Assembly (NCBI GenBank): GCA_000733355.1
Contig: JNVV01000023.1
Span: forward strand, 199,083-263,082
From: Falciphora oryzae
Lineage: Eukaryota; Ascomycota; Sordariomycetes; Magnaporthales; Magnaporthaceae
Length of the DNA stretch: 64,000 nt
Direction: 5' to 3'
Shown here: in pieces, positions 53,461 to 64,000 of the stretch
Layout: each line of letters opens with the position of its first letter
Numbering within the stretch: the first letter of the stretch is position 1
The notes under the pieces: model-generated
What the model was told of the DNA's origin: nothing
Database searches by the model: none
What the model saw: the letters and a program-made list of their open reading frames with translations, nothing else
Program-made: the position numbers and the translations under genes

Positions 53461-55504
53461 TTATAGGTCACTCCAGTCCTCGCGGATAAGCTGCGCCCCC
53501 TTCTCGGCAAGCATGTAGACCGGCCCCAGGATATTGACGTCGGGCAACACCGGAATGATACTGCAGTCGACGACCCGCAGCTTCTCAATCCCGTACACTC
53601 TCAGGCGCGGGTCCACGACGCCGCCGTCCTCGAGCGGCAGCATCTGGTTTGTGCCCGAGGCGTGCCAGTTCGGGATCGTGTTGGACTTGATGTACTCCCA
53701 GATGGCCGCGTCGTCGTCGTCCGACACGGCGCTTCCCGGGCTCAGCTCACCATGGTTGGAGCCCAGCGTGTATCGGGACAGCGCCGGGTGGGCAAGGATT
53801 TTGCGCAGGTACTTGAACGACTCGATCGCGATTGTGCGGTCGACAGGGTGATCATAGTACTAGCGGTAATGGGGTTTCAGCACATCCGTACCCTTTTTTT
53901 ATTGGTCACAGGTAGTGGCACTCACGTTGGGGTTGATACTCGGAAACTCGGCCATCGAGGCACTCCTTAGCGTGACGTTGCCCCTCGACAACGCTACCAT
54001 GCTCGACGCTGTGACCGAGATATACGACTCGTTCCCGCGTGGCGTGTAGTATGGCGTCGGCCCGCCCGGGTACCAGATAGGTTCGAAGAGGTACTCGATG
54101 TGCGACTGGTTGGCCAGGTTGCGAGTGATGATCTCTTCGGCCCCGATTGCGCGCAGCTCCGTCTCTGACAGCTTCTGGAAACCGTTGGTGATACCCGACG
54201 GCGCCGTGTAGCGTCCGGACTTGTTGGCATAGAACTCGTCCTGCGCCTCGCGTAGCCGCGTCCACGTCGCCATCATCTCGGTGGTGGAGAACTCGGGGGT
54301 GGAGAGCGCCATGATGCTGAAGACGGAGTGGTCGTTGAGGCTGTGGGACACGGCTTGTCAGAAAGAGAAAATCCGGGGAAATGGGATAAATGGTGGATGG
54401 GTAGTGCGTACTGCTGGCCGATGTTCTCGTTGATGACAACCGGCTTGATCGCAAACTTGTCCAGCTGGCTCTTGGGACCGATCCCTGAGACCATCAAGAT
54501 CTGGGGCGAGTTGAAGGCGCCCATGCTGACAATGACTTCTTTGGCCGCCTTAACCTCGTGCACAATCCCCGACGGGTGGTCCATGAATGCAACCCCCGTC
54601 GCCTTGGGCTTGCCGCCCCCGTCTGGAGTCCCCTCAGTCAGAATTTGCCAGACCGGTGCATGGAACAACACGTCGAGGTTCTCCCGCCCGGCGGCCTGCT
54701 TGTAGTACGAGTCGTAGGCCGAGCTGCGCATCAGGTCCCCGTCCAGCGTGCCCGTACCCTGCTTGACACCCGTGCTGTTGCCCGTGTTGTAGTCCTGCAC
54801 GATAGGAATCTGCAGCGCTTCCGACACGGCCTGCATGAATCCCACGGTCGACGGGGGCACGTATCCCTGGAACGCGAGCTGCAGCGGCCCGTTGCTGTAC
54901 GCACTGGGGTCCCACGTCTTGTGAGTGACGTCGAACCCGCGCACCTCGTGGTCGTGTGGCGGGTTGAAGTGCGTCCCCTTAACGGCCAGAGGGTACAGGT
55001 CGTCCCAGCCCCAGCCGGGGTTGCCGAGGCGGACCCAGTCATCGAAGACGGAGGCGCTGCCGCGGCCGTAGAAGAGCCCGTTGGTGACGCTGCTGCCGCC
55101 CAGGCAGCGGCCGCGGTGGTAGCGAAGGACGCGGCCGTCCAGATGCTCCTGCGGCGTCGTGTAGAAGGACCAATCGATGGCCGTGCCGCCGAGAAGCTGG
55201 TTGCCGCCGGGTGCCTTGTAGGCCGACACCACGCCCGGCTCGGGCCCGGCCTCGAGGACCAGGACGCGGTTCTTGCCAGACTCGCTGAGGCGGTTGGCCA
55301 GGACTAGGCCGGCGGTGCCACCTGCGGAAATTGATCTGGGTCAAGACCCGATTTGGTTGCTGGCACCAGAACACATTGAGCTCAGGACTTACCTCCAGCG
55401 ATGATGAAGTCGTATTGGTCCTGGATGGTCTGCCGGTCGAGTCCCTTAATAGGGGCAGCAGACACGGCCGCGACAAGGGTGAGGACTGTAGTGATGTAGA
55501 TCAT
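53461..55504 (-). CDS. GMC oxidoreductase (AA3, aryl-alcohol-oxidase-like), secreted
   Basis: Model: complement(53461..53859, 53926..54340, 54412..55321, 55393..55504), 611 aa; all phases agree. The signal peptide is about residues 1-16 (ends AVSAAP). The FAD-binding GGGTAG loop is formed across intron 1, followed by VLVLEAGPEPG. Also present are GRCLGGSSVTNG (GMC signature 1) and the signature-2 region GAFNSPQILMVSGIGP. The active-site His is in NWHASGT, with Asn in the PDVNILGP partner position. It oxidises alcohols or sugars and makes H2O2 or feeds electrons to LPMOs, which would fit the AA9 gene here. Substrate unknown. Confidence 0.9.
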
Positions 55505-56559
55505 GATGTGGTTCCTGATCGACAATGCCTCGATGCGACCTCAGCCGGTGTGGACGAGAGCAAGTCAGGGGCAACGCAGAAGGGAAGAAGCGAATGGCGC
55601 GGAGCAACACCGCGAGGGCACGGAGCGATACATCTCGCAGTTTGACTCGGGCGCATGATGACAGGGTCGTGTGGACAAGATATATCGATATTCCGGACCG
55701 GCGACACCCCCATCGCCCGATCGCGATGACATTCCACCTCCTGATCCTGCCCTTCTGGAGCCTTTCCACGGGAAGCTCCCTTTTCGTGCCCGCCTTTGCG
55801 CGTATTTCGTGTGCGCCATCTGCGTCATTGTCAGCCACCATTCTGCGTGCCAAGTCTGCTCTACCGGGTAGTCCGTGAAAGGAACGAAAGGCCCGACAGG
55901 GTTGAGCTATCGGGACCCGGGGATAGGATTCTCCCCGCACCGGATCGACGGGCGCCAAGGAAGCTACTGCGAGCTCACCGGTGTGCTATTCGCTGCTGCC
56001 ACGTCGGCCTGCCTACCGCCTTCTCAATCCTTCCAATATCCAGGGCGGGTTGCTGTGAGTCGCGTGACGACAGCTGGCAGCACCCAATGGTGGTGCCAAT
56101 GCTGCTCAAGCCCTCCCTTCCAGCCCGGGTCAGCATTGGCCGCTGTTAAGCCGGCGCCCGACAGACGCAGTAGGCCCGAAAACCTGCACCGTTATTCAAC
56201 CCCCGCTTGTCGGCTCCTGCTCCGTCAGCCAGAATCCTGCCGTACTACCCGGAGGGATGTCGATGCACCAAACGGGTGATGATTGGCACTGGGCGTGAGG
56301 AATGGCTCCGAGCTTTGCCATCGGCATCCAAGACATGTGTGATGCGGCAGAGGAAGTTCCCATTAACTAGGCGAGAAGGGAACGCGTCGCACTGCCGAAT
56401 CCGGCATCGCCGCCATGTCCAACCGGCTGGCGATATCTGGCTGGGCTGTCGGGATCTGCCAAGGGGCCCCCCGCGAGAGAACCTGCTTTTGTGATGGTCG
56501 AGTTCCAATCCTGTCTCGGCGTCGGAGGAATGCGTTCTGTTTTGGGACGTCGCTGCCGG
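55505..56559. other. Intergenic, no gene seen
   Basis: GMC promoter side and HET gene 3' side. No domain-bearing ORF. Confidence 0.5.
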
Positions 56560-58998
56560 TCAAACCAGTCGCAGTGTCTTATACTCCCCGCCCCGGAACA
56601 GCCCCCATGCGTCCCGCTCAAAACCCCGCTTCATCTCCTCGATATCCTTAGAGTCGTCCCTACTCACCTGAGGCGGCAGGTTCCGGCGCGACATCAGCGA
56701 GATGCTCTGCCAGCTGAGGGTTCCTAGCGCCACCCTCTCCCATGCGCCTCGGATCGCCTTGGACCGTCTGAAGACCAAGAAGTGGCCCTTGATGCTCCAT
56801 CTGCCCTGAGCAAACTCCCATACGTGGGTAGCCATTTTCATGCAGCAGAATTCCGTGTTTTTCCAGTCAATACCCTCGGCGCAGTTCCAGCACCAATTCG
56901 ACTCCCAGCACGCACATAATTGGCTGTCTGGGTCGCTGACGCTGGCCATCTGCTCGATGTCGCACTTGACCTCCACCTTGCAACCATTGCGCGCGCGCAC
57001 GACGGACTCTAGCTGGTCTGGGCGTCGCACCTCGGCAGCCCGGCCGGTCCATTTGTTGATGCGTATTGCTCCGCCGTCCGACGAACCCCCTTTCCCAGAT
57101 GGCGGCAGTGATGATGATGGCCATGAGTTCAGGACAGCAGGGACCACAATGCCACGAAGCTGGAGTTCGCCGTATGCGATAATTCCTGTCAGGTCGCCGC
57201 CTGTCTGCCTCGGCCTGCAAAACGCATCCACCACCTCGACGTGGGAGGTCTCCCGCCATTGGCCCACGAGGTAGGTCGTCAGGTGCTGCACCGAGGCCCA
57301 GGACCATGACGGTGCTAGGTAAGGGCTCGCCCTGTCGTTGATGGCGGTTTGGGCCGCATTATCCGCCTCTATAGATCTCCAGTCTGTTTCCCAGAGCAGA
57401 TGTCGAGGTATATGAGTGCGGTAAATCCCGGCCAAATAGACCGAGGCAAGCGTTTCTTGTTGAAATGGAGGCATCTGAAGAACGATTCACGACATACATA
57501 TTAGAGCGGAGGATCTCTGTGTAGAGGGCAAGAACAGAGCCACAGAGAAAGACTGACCAACCTTGATCAGTTCCTGCACCATGATCTTGGCCACGCCAGA
57601 CAAGGCAATGAGCCTGTCTGAGGGATTGGTGAAGCTGCGCTTGCCGTAGCTTCTCAGCGTATTTATCCACACTTGCCCCGGATCGTCGATAATCTGACCG
57701 GTTCGGCTAGTCTCGGTGTTTGTCTTAACGAGGAGCTCGTGCGCCGGCTCCGGCATCCGGTATCGATCTGGATGTTCGACATGCCCACATTCACACCAAT
57801 GAGCCGAGCCGCACTCCCAGATGAGTTCACAGGTGGTGAAGTGGACGATTCGGCGGGGCATGATGGCCTCCTGGAAAGTCCAGCCTCGTTCGAGAAGCGG
57901 TGTTTTGAAGGATGCGTCGTCTTCGGGGAACGGAACCAAGGTGCCCTCGTCCGGAGCGAGTCTCTGTCTTAGGACCATTGGGAATGACGCTTTCGGTGCG
58001 TTGCTCTGGGGAGTGTTCGCGTGGAACTTCATCTGCCATGTAGCTTTCCCAAACAGCTGCTCGCCAAGGAAGCCATCCTTGCAAGACCTGGCAGCGTGGA
58101 CGGCGATGGTGAGGTACGAGTTGGAGTAAATGTCAAGCATCTTGACAGACTCGGTCTCCCAGTCGTTCCGGTCGTTTTGTATGATGCAGAGCGCGTCGAT
58201 CCAGATGTATCGTGCGTCGATACTGCGACACACGGCGATGGCGTCTCGAAGCGTCTTTGGTAGAGTGCTGACCGAGATTCCGCGACGATGCTGGTTGATG
58301 TTGTCCGTCAGAGTCCTGATAATCCCGGTGATGCCGGGACCCCAACAGTAGCTCAGAGCAACGTAGCGCACCGGGCGTGCGACTCGATCCGAGGGCGCGC
58401 CTGGCTCGACAAGGTGGACATCTGGGTCATTGGCCCTTCTGATATCGATCAAGCGCCGGGGCGTGAAGTTTGGGTCGGTTCCTCGGCACGACGAAGAGTG
58501 CGAGGAGTTGGGGTCGACGCATTTCTTGAGCCACGTGGAAATCTTGGCTCCGCAGACGCGTGCATCTCGTGTGTCTCGGATGATGTCTTCAACTGTGGCG
58601 AGGGAGCTGAAAGGATTGACCGAGCCTTGGAGCCTAAAAACCTCGAAGCTGGTTGTGGGAAGAGCGAAGATGATGCGGTCTTTTGCGCGAAAGTTGATAT
58701 CCAAGCCGCCCGCTCGGCCACGGTCAATCGTCAGCCAGATCTCTCGTGTTTCGGTGAAAAGGGTATGGTTGGGGTGGAGGGCAGAGATGGCGTCGACAAT
58801 CAAGCAGCAGCCCCGACAGCCCTCGCTGCGCGACCGAAGCAGCGCTGAAACCTCGATGTCGAACCCCAGCGTCTCCAGCCAGGTGCCGTCGTCGCCGTCG
58901 CCAGGGAGGCCGCATATCGCACAGCCTTCCCATGTGTCCCCTGAGATGTCGTCATACTGGTGCTGCCACGCGTCGGCATTCTCACCGGCAGCAGACAT
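56560..58998 (-). CDS. HET-domain (heterokaryon incompatibility) protein
   Basis: Model: complement(56560..57474, 57562..58998), 783 aa; the intron joins ELIK to MPPF in phase 0. The HET blocks are complete: YVALSYCWG (about residue 215), the RYIWIDALCIIQND-DW-ES-KM-IYSNSYLTIAV block (about 265-305), and LLERGWTFQE (about 370). Upstream is a Cys-containing N-terminal region (CAICGLPG, CRGCCLIV); downstream a Trp-rich tail includes SPYLAPSWSWAS. HET proteins mediate allorecognition cell death in filamentous ascomycetes; most copies, probably this one, have no proven partner. The frame is intact. Confidence 0.9.
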
Positions 58999-59468
58999 TG
59001 ATAGAGAATGGAGGGGCGGCGGCTCTTGTGCACCAAAGCTTCCCGTTCAGGGCAACAGCCAAGGCGCGTAACGGGGTGCACAGCTCCAGCTCCTCCCCGC
59101 AGGACTGAACAGATGGCCCGCACGGGCGAGGGCGACTATCTTCTGGTTCGACCGGCTCAATGACACAGCACGAGCTTGAAGCCGTTGAACCAGGACCCCC
59201 TTTGCTTGGCAGCCCACACCAACGCGGGGTTGATGGAGTTGAGAGGACGCGCTTGCACGGCCACCTACAGCTTTCACTTCCGCAGCTCAGGACGGGCCCG
59301 CTTTGACCCCGCGTATCGCGGTTTGCCCGATCATTCGGCGTTTGCGGGTTGTTTCCGAAGACCGGCCTGCCCCTGCCAGGGCCAGACACAATCACATCCA
59401 TATACCTGATAGGCGGCATGCCCCCGTCAAGTAATCCCCTCATCTCGCAGCTAACCAGCTTCGACACC
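58999..59468. other. Divergent promoter between HET and SDR genes
   Basis: 470 bp between opposite start codons. No specific element recognised. Confidence 0.5.
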
Positions 59469-60452
59469 ATGGCCTCCGACGGAGTCAAGAATGTGCTCAT
59501 CACCGGCGCGTCCGGCATGATCGGGCCTCTGCTCGCCGCCCGCCTGCTACAGGAGCCCAACTATCGCGTCATCCTCTCCGACGTCGTCACCCCCACGGTT
59601 CCCCCGGGCGTCGCTCACCCCGGAAATGCCATCTGCATCCAAGGCGACCTGACCGACCCGGCCTCCCTGGACGCCCTGCTCGCCGCGACCCCCAAGCCCC
59701 TGGCTGCCGCCTTCATCTTCCACGGCATCATGTCGGCCGGCTCCGAGGCAAATCCCGACCTCGCGATGCGCGTCAACCTCGACGCCACCCGCTCCATCCT
59801 GTTCCGGCTCGCGGCGCAGCAGCCCGGCGTCCGCATCGTCTACGCCTCCTCCAACGCCGTCTACGGCACGCCGCTGCCCGACGTGGTGACGCCCGACACG
59901 ACGCCGACGCCGCTGGGCGTCTACGGCACCACCAAGTACATGTGCGAGGTCCTGGTCAACGACCTGAACCGCCGAGGCCTGATCGACGCCTTCAGCGTGC
60001 GCTTCCCCACCGTCTCGGTCCGCGCGGGAGCGCCCTCGCACGCCGCCAGCGCCTTCCTGTCGGGCATCATCCGCGAGCCCATGGCGGGTCTCGAGTGCCG
60101 CGTCCCCATCGCGGACCGCCGGTTCAAGGCGACGCTGTGCACGCCGCGCGTCTGCGTCGAGAACCTGGTGCGCGTCATGAACTGGCCGAGCGACAAGCTG
60201 CCGCCGCACACGCGGGCCATGAACTTCCCGGGCATCATCGCGAGCGTGCAGGAGATGATGGACGCCCTGGCCAAGTACGGCGGCGAGGACAAGCTGAAGC
60301 TGGTCAAGGAGGAGAAGGACGAGGTTAGCGAGAGGCTTTTGCGCAGCTGGGCATGGAACATTGACTACTCGCGCGAGCTGGGATTAGGTCTGGAGATGGA
60401 CAAGAGCACGGATGCATTGGTGAAGGAGTATATCGACAGCCTAAAAAAGTGA
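59469..60452 (+). CDS. NAD-dependent epimerase/dehydratase, D-erythronate-dehydrogenase-like
   Basis: 327 aa, intronless. The start at 59469 has perfect context (CACCATGG) and leads directly into the Rossmann motif TGASGMIG; the longer frame upstream is leader. Catalytic YGTTKYMCE (Tyr-x3-Lys) and YASSNAVYG Ser are present. The blocks RVNLDATR, RFPTVSVRAGAPSHAASAFLSGIIREPMAG and the C-terminal layout resemble bacterial DenD-type enzymes that oxidise four-carbon sugar acids. Cytosolic. Assignment of substrate is by resemblance only. Confidence 0.82.
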   Translation: MASDGVKNVLITGASGMIGPLLAARLLQEPNYRVILSDVVTPTVPPGVAHPGNAICIQGDLTDPASLDALLAATPKPLAAAFIFHGIMSAGSEANPDLAMRVNLDATRSILFRLAAQQPGVRIVYASSNAVYGTPLPDVVTPDTTPTPLGVYGTTKYMCEVLVNDLNRRGLIDAFSVRFPTVSVRAGAPSHAASAFLSGIIREPMAGLECRVPIADRRFKATLCTPRVCVENLVRVMNWPSDKLPPHTRAMNFPGIIASVQEMMDALAKYGGEDKLKLVKEEKDEVSERLLRSWAWNIDYSRELGLGLEMDKSTDALVKEYIDSLKK

Positions 60453-62260
60453 ACAGGCGCTCAAAGCCGTGGCTTTTGGTCTTGTCCTTTAGCTCCCGTG
60501 CCTCTTCTTTGGTGCATTCCTTACACGACCATGTCTGTCCTGGACTTGCCAGTGCTGTCTGCTGGACCCCTTTTTTTGGGCCACCGCTGCTGCAACGACA
60601 TTGATACCCGGGTCGAATTGAGCCCCCTAATTACTTAGTCAACCCTTTTTGGCATCATAGAATGCCAGAAAATACCATACGTAATAGAAACCCAGTACGG
60701 AGCTTAATACCAAGCCCAATCCAACCGTCCCGCTCACGCACATGGTCTCTGTGACTGCCTGATGCCATGTTCACGTGTGGGTAACAAGCCAGCCTGGCCA
60801 AGGGCCCTCCCGCCCAGCTGACTGGACGGGTCCAGACGGGACTGGACCATCGAGCATTCGGGTTCGCACGGGGCGGGGCCGACAGCCGAGCTGCGTAAGC
60901 CCGCTGTCAAAGACCTGCAGCAGCGGCACCGTTGCTGGCGCCTGACTCCTCCTTTGCTCTCCTACGCCGCCCAATAGATTCTCGATACGATCATGGTGCG
61001 ACACTCCCAATCTGACATGCCGCATGTGGCCAAGCAAAGCCACGCTGACTCACCCAATGCCCTGCCGGCTCCAGAAGAGACACGAGCGGGGGTGAACAGT
61101 CTCCAGGCCGCCTGTTTTGCTGCTGTAACACAGCATGTTGCTGGCAATAATGGCGGTGTCCTGCGGCCCGCCGATTACATGAGGTGTTTTTTGAGGCTCA
61201 ACCCGAAAAAAAAACAAGGCAGCAAACTTGGGTGGTCGGGTAGCATGATCGGCCGCGTTGCTTCAGCCCTACCGGTTACATATCGTGCCACCTCGGTGCT
61301 CGTGAGATTTGGAGGCGCGGCGAACGCCTTAAAATGGGCGGGTATTAAGTGTCCCCCCACGCCGCTCGAGGCCTTCCGGGAGAGATCGAGCAAAGCAGCA
61401 ACAACAACACGGTCATTCAGCGACATCCCTCACCGTCAAGAACACAAACAAACTTCAGCATGGCAAAGCAACTAGTTCGGTCGACTTCGCCAAAGGGGCT
61501 GGTCAGGTGCCACGACGCCTGGACCTCGACGCCTGGACCGAACGCGCCGCCGACGTATACTCCACGAATAGTTGATGCCGCTCAAACATCCCATGCACCG
61601 TCTCCGTACACCAAGATGACAGGCGTGGCGGGCGGAGACAAAAATGAGAGCCCTCGCCGACAATGAGAGACTGGTCCATTTCTGCGCAGCATGGACGAGG
61701 TTCAGTAGGCTATCCACCCTTCCAGCAGTAATATTCGATTTGGCAGGGATGCTGACCTTCAAACCCAAATGCCAGACGCACACTGTCCTGTTACATGTTA
61801 CGTGTTATATCGGATAGCACGAAGCGACATAGAAAGCGCCAGCTGCGTCATTCACACACTCCACGACACGATAGGAACAGAGTTATTGGTTTGTTGATGT
61901 TATTGGACTTGTATGCTCAAGGCATTTTATCAGATTGTAACAACACGACGAGTGGCGAATACTTTCACCACCTTACATACATGGTGGCTCAAGCTAGAAT
62001 GCATGGCGGCTATCTGCTTCTTTGGAGTCGGGGGCGGTTTGCGTTATGGATTGGAATGTCTTTTTGCTGGCAACCGGGTTTCGATGCTTGTTGAAGCATG
62101 TTATAAATCGTCAAAGCTCGGATATTTGCATTCTTTCTTCACCTTGCCTTCTGTTAACCTGCGTTTCCATGTATCTCTCACTTCCAACCCCTTTCCCCAA
62201 CAGTCCTGTTGGAAGTAAGCCCGTTCTTTTTCTGATACCGGATTTAGCCCTCTGTGGGGG
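60453..62260. other. Intergenic, about 1.8 kb, no gene seen
   Basis: No convincing ORF. It leads into the palindromic element at 62261. Confidence 0.5.
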
Positions 62261-63081
62261 TAAGTCAAGACCCCTACTTTGCGCCACCCCCCACTTCCGG
62301 CCACCCCGATTCCCATACTAAATCGCCAAAACGCACCGTTTTCAATCCGCAATAGCAAATCCAAATAAAATCGCACAAATGCAATCCCAAAACCAATCGA
62401 AAGCCGTTTTTTAACGCTTTTCAAAAATATTAATTTTGGATTTCTTAGGTACTGATGAATCCGGAAATTTAAATTTGAAAACAAAGGTCCAAAATACATA
62501 CTAATTTTACGACATTACACAGTTAAATAAATCTTCAAATTTATATCCGCTTAGGCTTTGGTATTTTATATAATATGGAGTTTAAAAAGGACTTTTTAAA
62601 AGTAAAACCGGATATTTTAACCTATTTTTTTCTATTTAATTAAAAAATATTTTATATTTTACTAACAAACTTTTTATATAGGAAAAACTTTTGGCTTTTT
62701 TATTTAAATGAAAAAAATAGTTACAAATATACGGTTTTACGTAAAGGAAAGCCCTTTTAAAACTTTATATTAATGTAAATACCCGGGTTTTATTCAATTC
62801 AAATTTAAAGATTTATTTTACTTTATATTTTCGTAAAATTAGTATGTATTTTGCACCTTCAACTTTGAGCCGGAATCCCTAGCCCTATAAGGCTTTTAAA
62901 AATACAAATTTACCTTGTTACAAAGCCTTTAAAAAACGCTTTCGATTGGTTTTGGGTTTGCATTTGTGCGATTTTATTTGGATTTGCTATTGCGGATTGA
63001 AAACGGTACGTTTTGGCGATTTAGTATGGGAATCGGGGTGGCCGGAAGTGGGGGGTGGCGCAAAGTAGGGGTCTTGACTTA
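62261..63081. mobile_element. TA-flanked palindromic DNA-transposon derivative, about 820 bp
   Basis: Ends AGTCAAGACCCC... and ...GGGGTCTTGACT are flanked by TA on both sides (62261-62262, 63080-63081), the Tc1/mariner target. Inverted repeats of about 155 bp (62263 to about 62418 against about 62925 to 63079) are nearly identical. Further in, diverged inverted matches continue (62495 against 62850 regions), so the whole unit is one large, decayed palindrome. The core (about 62440-62930) is very AT-rich with no ORF. The AGTCAAG start recalls Fot1/pogo-type fungal elements, from memory. Non-autonomous. Confidence 0.85.
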
Positions 63082-63786
63082 AGGAGGGGAAAGACCCATG
63101 TCAACATCCCAACATAGACGCGGACAAAAAGATCCTGACTTGTGTGGGTGAAACAATACTCGGCGAAAATAAAATCCTCAACTGCCCCCAACCAAGGCTG
63201 GAGCTGGCATGCTCGGACGGGTTTCCCCGTTTCTACGTCACCACGTCTTACGAAATGCTGGTCCGCCCCTACATGGGGTCGACGGTGTATGACGGTGGAC
63301 GCGTGCTCATCTTCGCACTCGGGCTCTTCCTGCCGCGTGTCCCAGAGCTGATCTGACGGCGGTACACACACCTCCTAGGTCTAATTGGGCAGGATCATCA
63401 GGACCCCCACGCTGGCGGCGGGTTTACCAAGCCTTCAGCCAGCCGAGCAATGAACGTGGGCTGTTTCGCGGAGCTCCTTCCAGCTAAACTTGCCATCATG
63501 TTCTAGAACCGCCCAAGAAACACACAGCTGTCCACAGCCGTGCGCCACCAATATTATACTATAAGGAATATGCAGCAGCGCCGTTGAGTCTTGCATTCTA
63601 GCTAGAGAAAGAGAAATGACTTTACTGAAAGGAGAAGCTTATCGTTTCCAGATAATCATACAGGTATGCACCACCTACGCCGTAAATTCATATGCCCTCC
63701 TGGGCCCCCTCTATTACCTCGATATCCTTGAGAACCCTACAGCCTGGCTGCCACACCTCCGCCGCATCTCCGCCGTGACCCCCTGA
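63082..63786. other. Intergenic with a short unassigned ORF
   Basis: A plus-strand ORF at 63144-63356 (70 aa, GGRVLIFALGLFLPRVPELI at its end) may be a gene remnant next to the element. No family recognised. Otherwise nothing seen. Confidence 0.35.
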
Positions 63787-64000
63787 TTACTGGAACGCCC
63801 TGAACTGCGCAATCTTGACCGGGTCACCTCCAGCCGCATAGTTGACGGTCCACTCCCACAGATCCTCCTGCTTGCTCTCCACGTAGCTGTCCTTGCTCGA
63901 GGGTATCTCCTTGGGGCCCTCAAAGTACCTGCCCGTGGCCCCTTCGACGTCGGCGGCAACGGCCAGGCGGGCCAAGTTGTTGCCCGACTCCTGGGGCGAG
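63787..64000 (-). CDS. SDR family oxidoreductase, C-terminal end (partial)
   Basis: The frame runs out of the window at 64000; about 70 residues are visible. They resemble the C-terminus of retinol-dehydrogenase/WW-oxidoreductase-like SDRs of fungi: SGNNLARLAVAADVEGATGRYFEG, KEIPSSKDSY, and KQEDLWEWTV. Stop is TGA near 63787. The catalytic part lies outside. Confidence 0.72.
   Translation of the reverse strand, partial: SPQESGNNLARLAVAADVEGATGRYFEGPKEIPSSKDSYVESKQEDLWEWTVNYAAGGDPVKIAQFRAFQ

Overview
This window is nuclear chromosomal DNA of a filamentous ascomycete, most likely a plant-associated member of the Sordariomycetes. The reasons are GC-rich genes with short GT..AG introns and RCTRAC branch points, fungal-specific families (HET domain, AA9 LPMO, GH6, NEP1-like proteins, Zn2Cys6 regulator, 2EXR, GT90) and AT-rich palindromic transposon relics. 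The species cannot be fixed from the sequence alone.

Layout. 1-6.5 kb: 3' end of a Gln-rich protein gene, an SDR, and an EamA-type transporter. 7.4-12.2 kb: an F-box protein and a damaged CorA-like Mg transporter gene. 12.7-13.8 kb: a secreted, Kex2-type repeat precursor with four C-x5-C loops, the most novel coding feature here. 14.4-17.9 kb: a GH18 chitinase and an AA9 LPMO. 17.9-24.3 kb: a gene desert, a GH28 polygalacturonase relic, a 456-bp foldback element, and NEP1-like gene 1. 25.2-30.1 kb: tRNA-Ala(AGC), a single-pass membrane protein, and an amino-acid permease with two premature stops. 31.1-37.5 kb: a possible catabolic cluster of a Dal5-type MFS carrier, a damaged Zn2Cys6 regulator, and a fumarase/adenylosuccinate-lyase superfamily enzyme. 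38-47 kb: an unknown protein, a GT90 glycosyltransferase, a Cys-rich GPI-type protein with a frameshift, a degraded Diels-Alderase-like gene, and a 2EXR protein with a frame break. 47.4-55.5 kb: a secreted Gly/His-rich protein, NEP1-like gene 2, a GH6 cellobiohydrolase, and a GMC oxidoreductase. 56.5-64 kb: a HET-domain protein, an erythronate-dehydrogenase-like SDR, an 819-bp TA-flanked palindromic element, and the C-terminus of another SDR.

Functional theme. Many genes are secreted or wall-directed: LPMO, GH6, GH28 relic, GMC oxidase, two NEP1-like proteins, chitinase, Gly/His-rich protein and the repeat precursor. This fits a fungus living on or in plants. About seven of some 27 genes are broken. 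Lesions cluster several to a gene (GH28, Diels-Alderase-like, Zn2Cys6, permease) while the other genes keep perfect frames, which argues for real gene decay more than uniform sequencing error.
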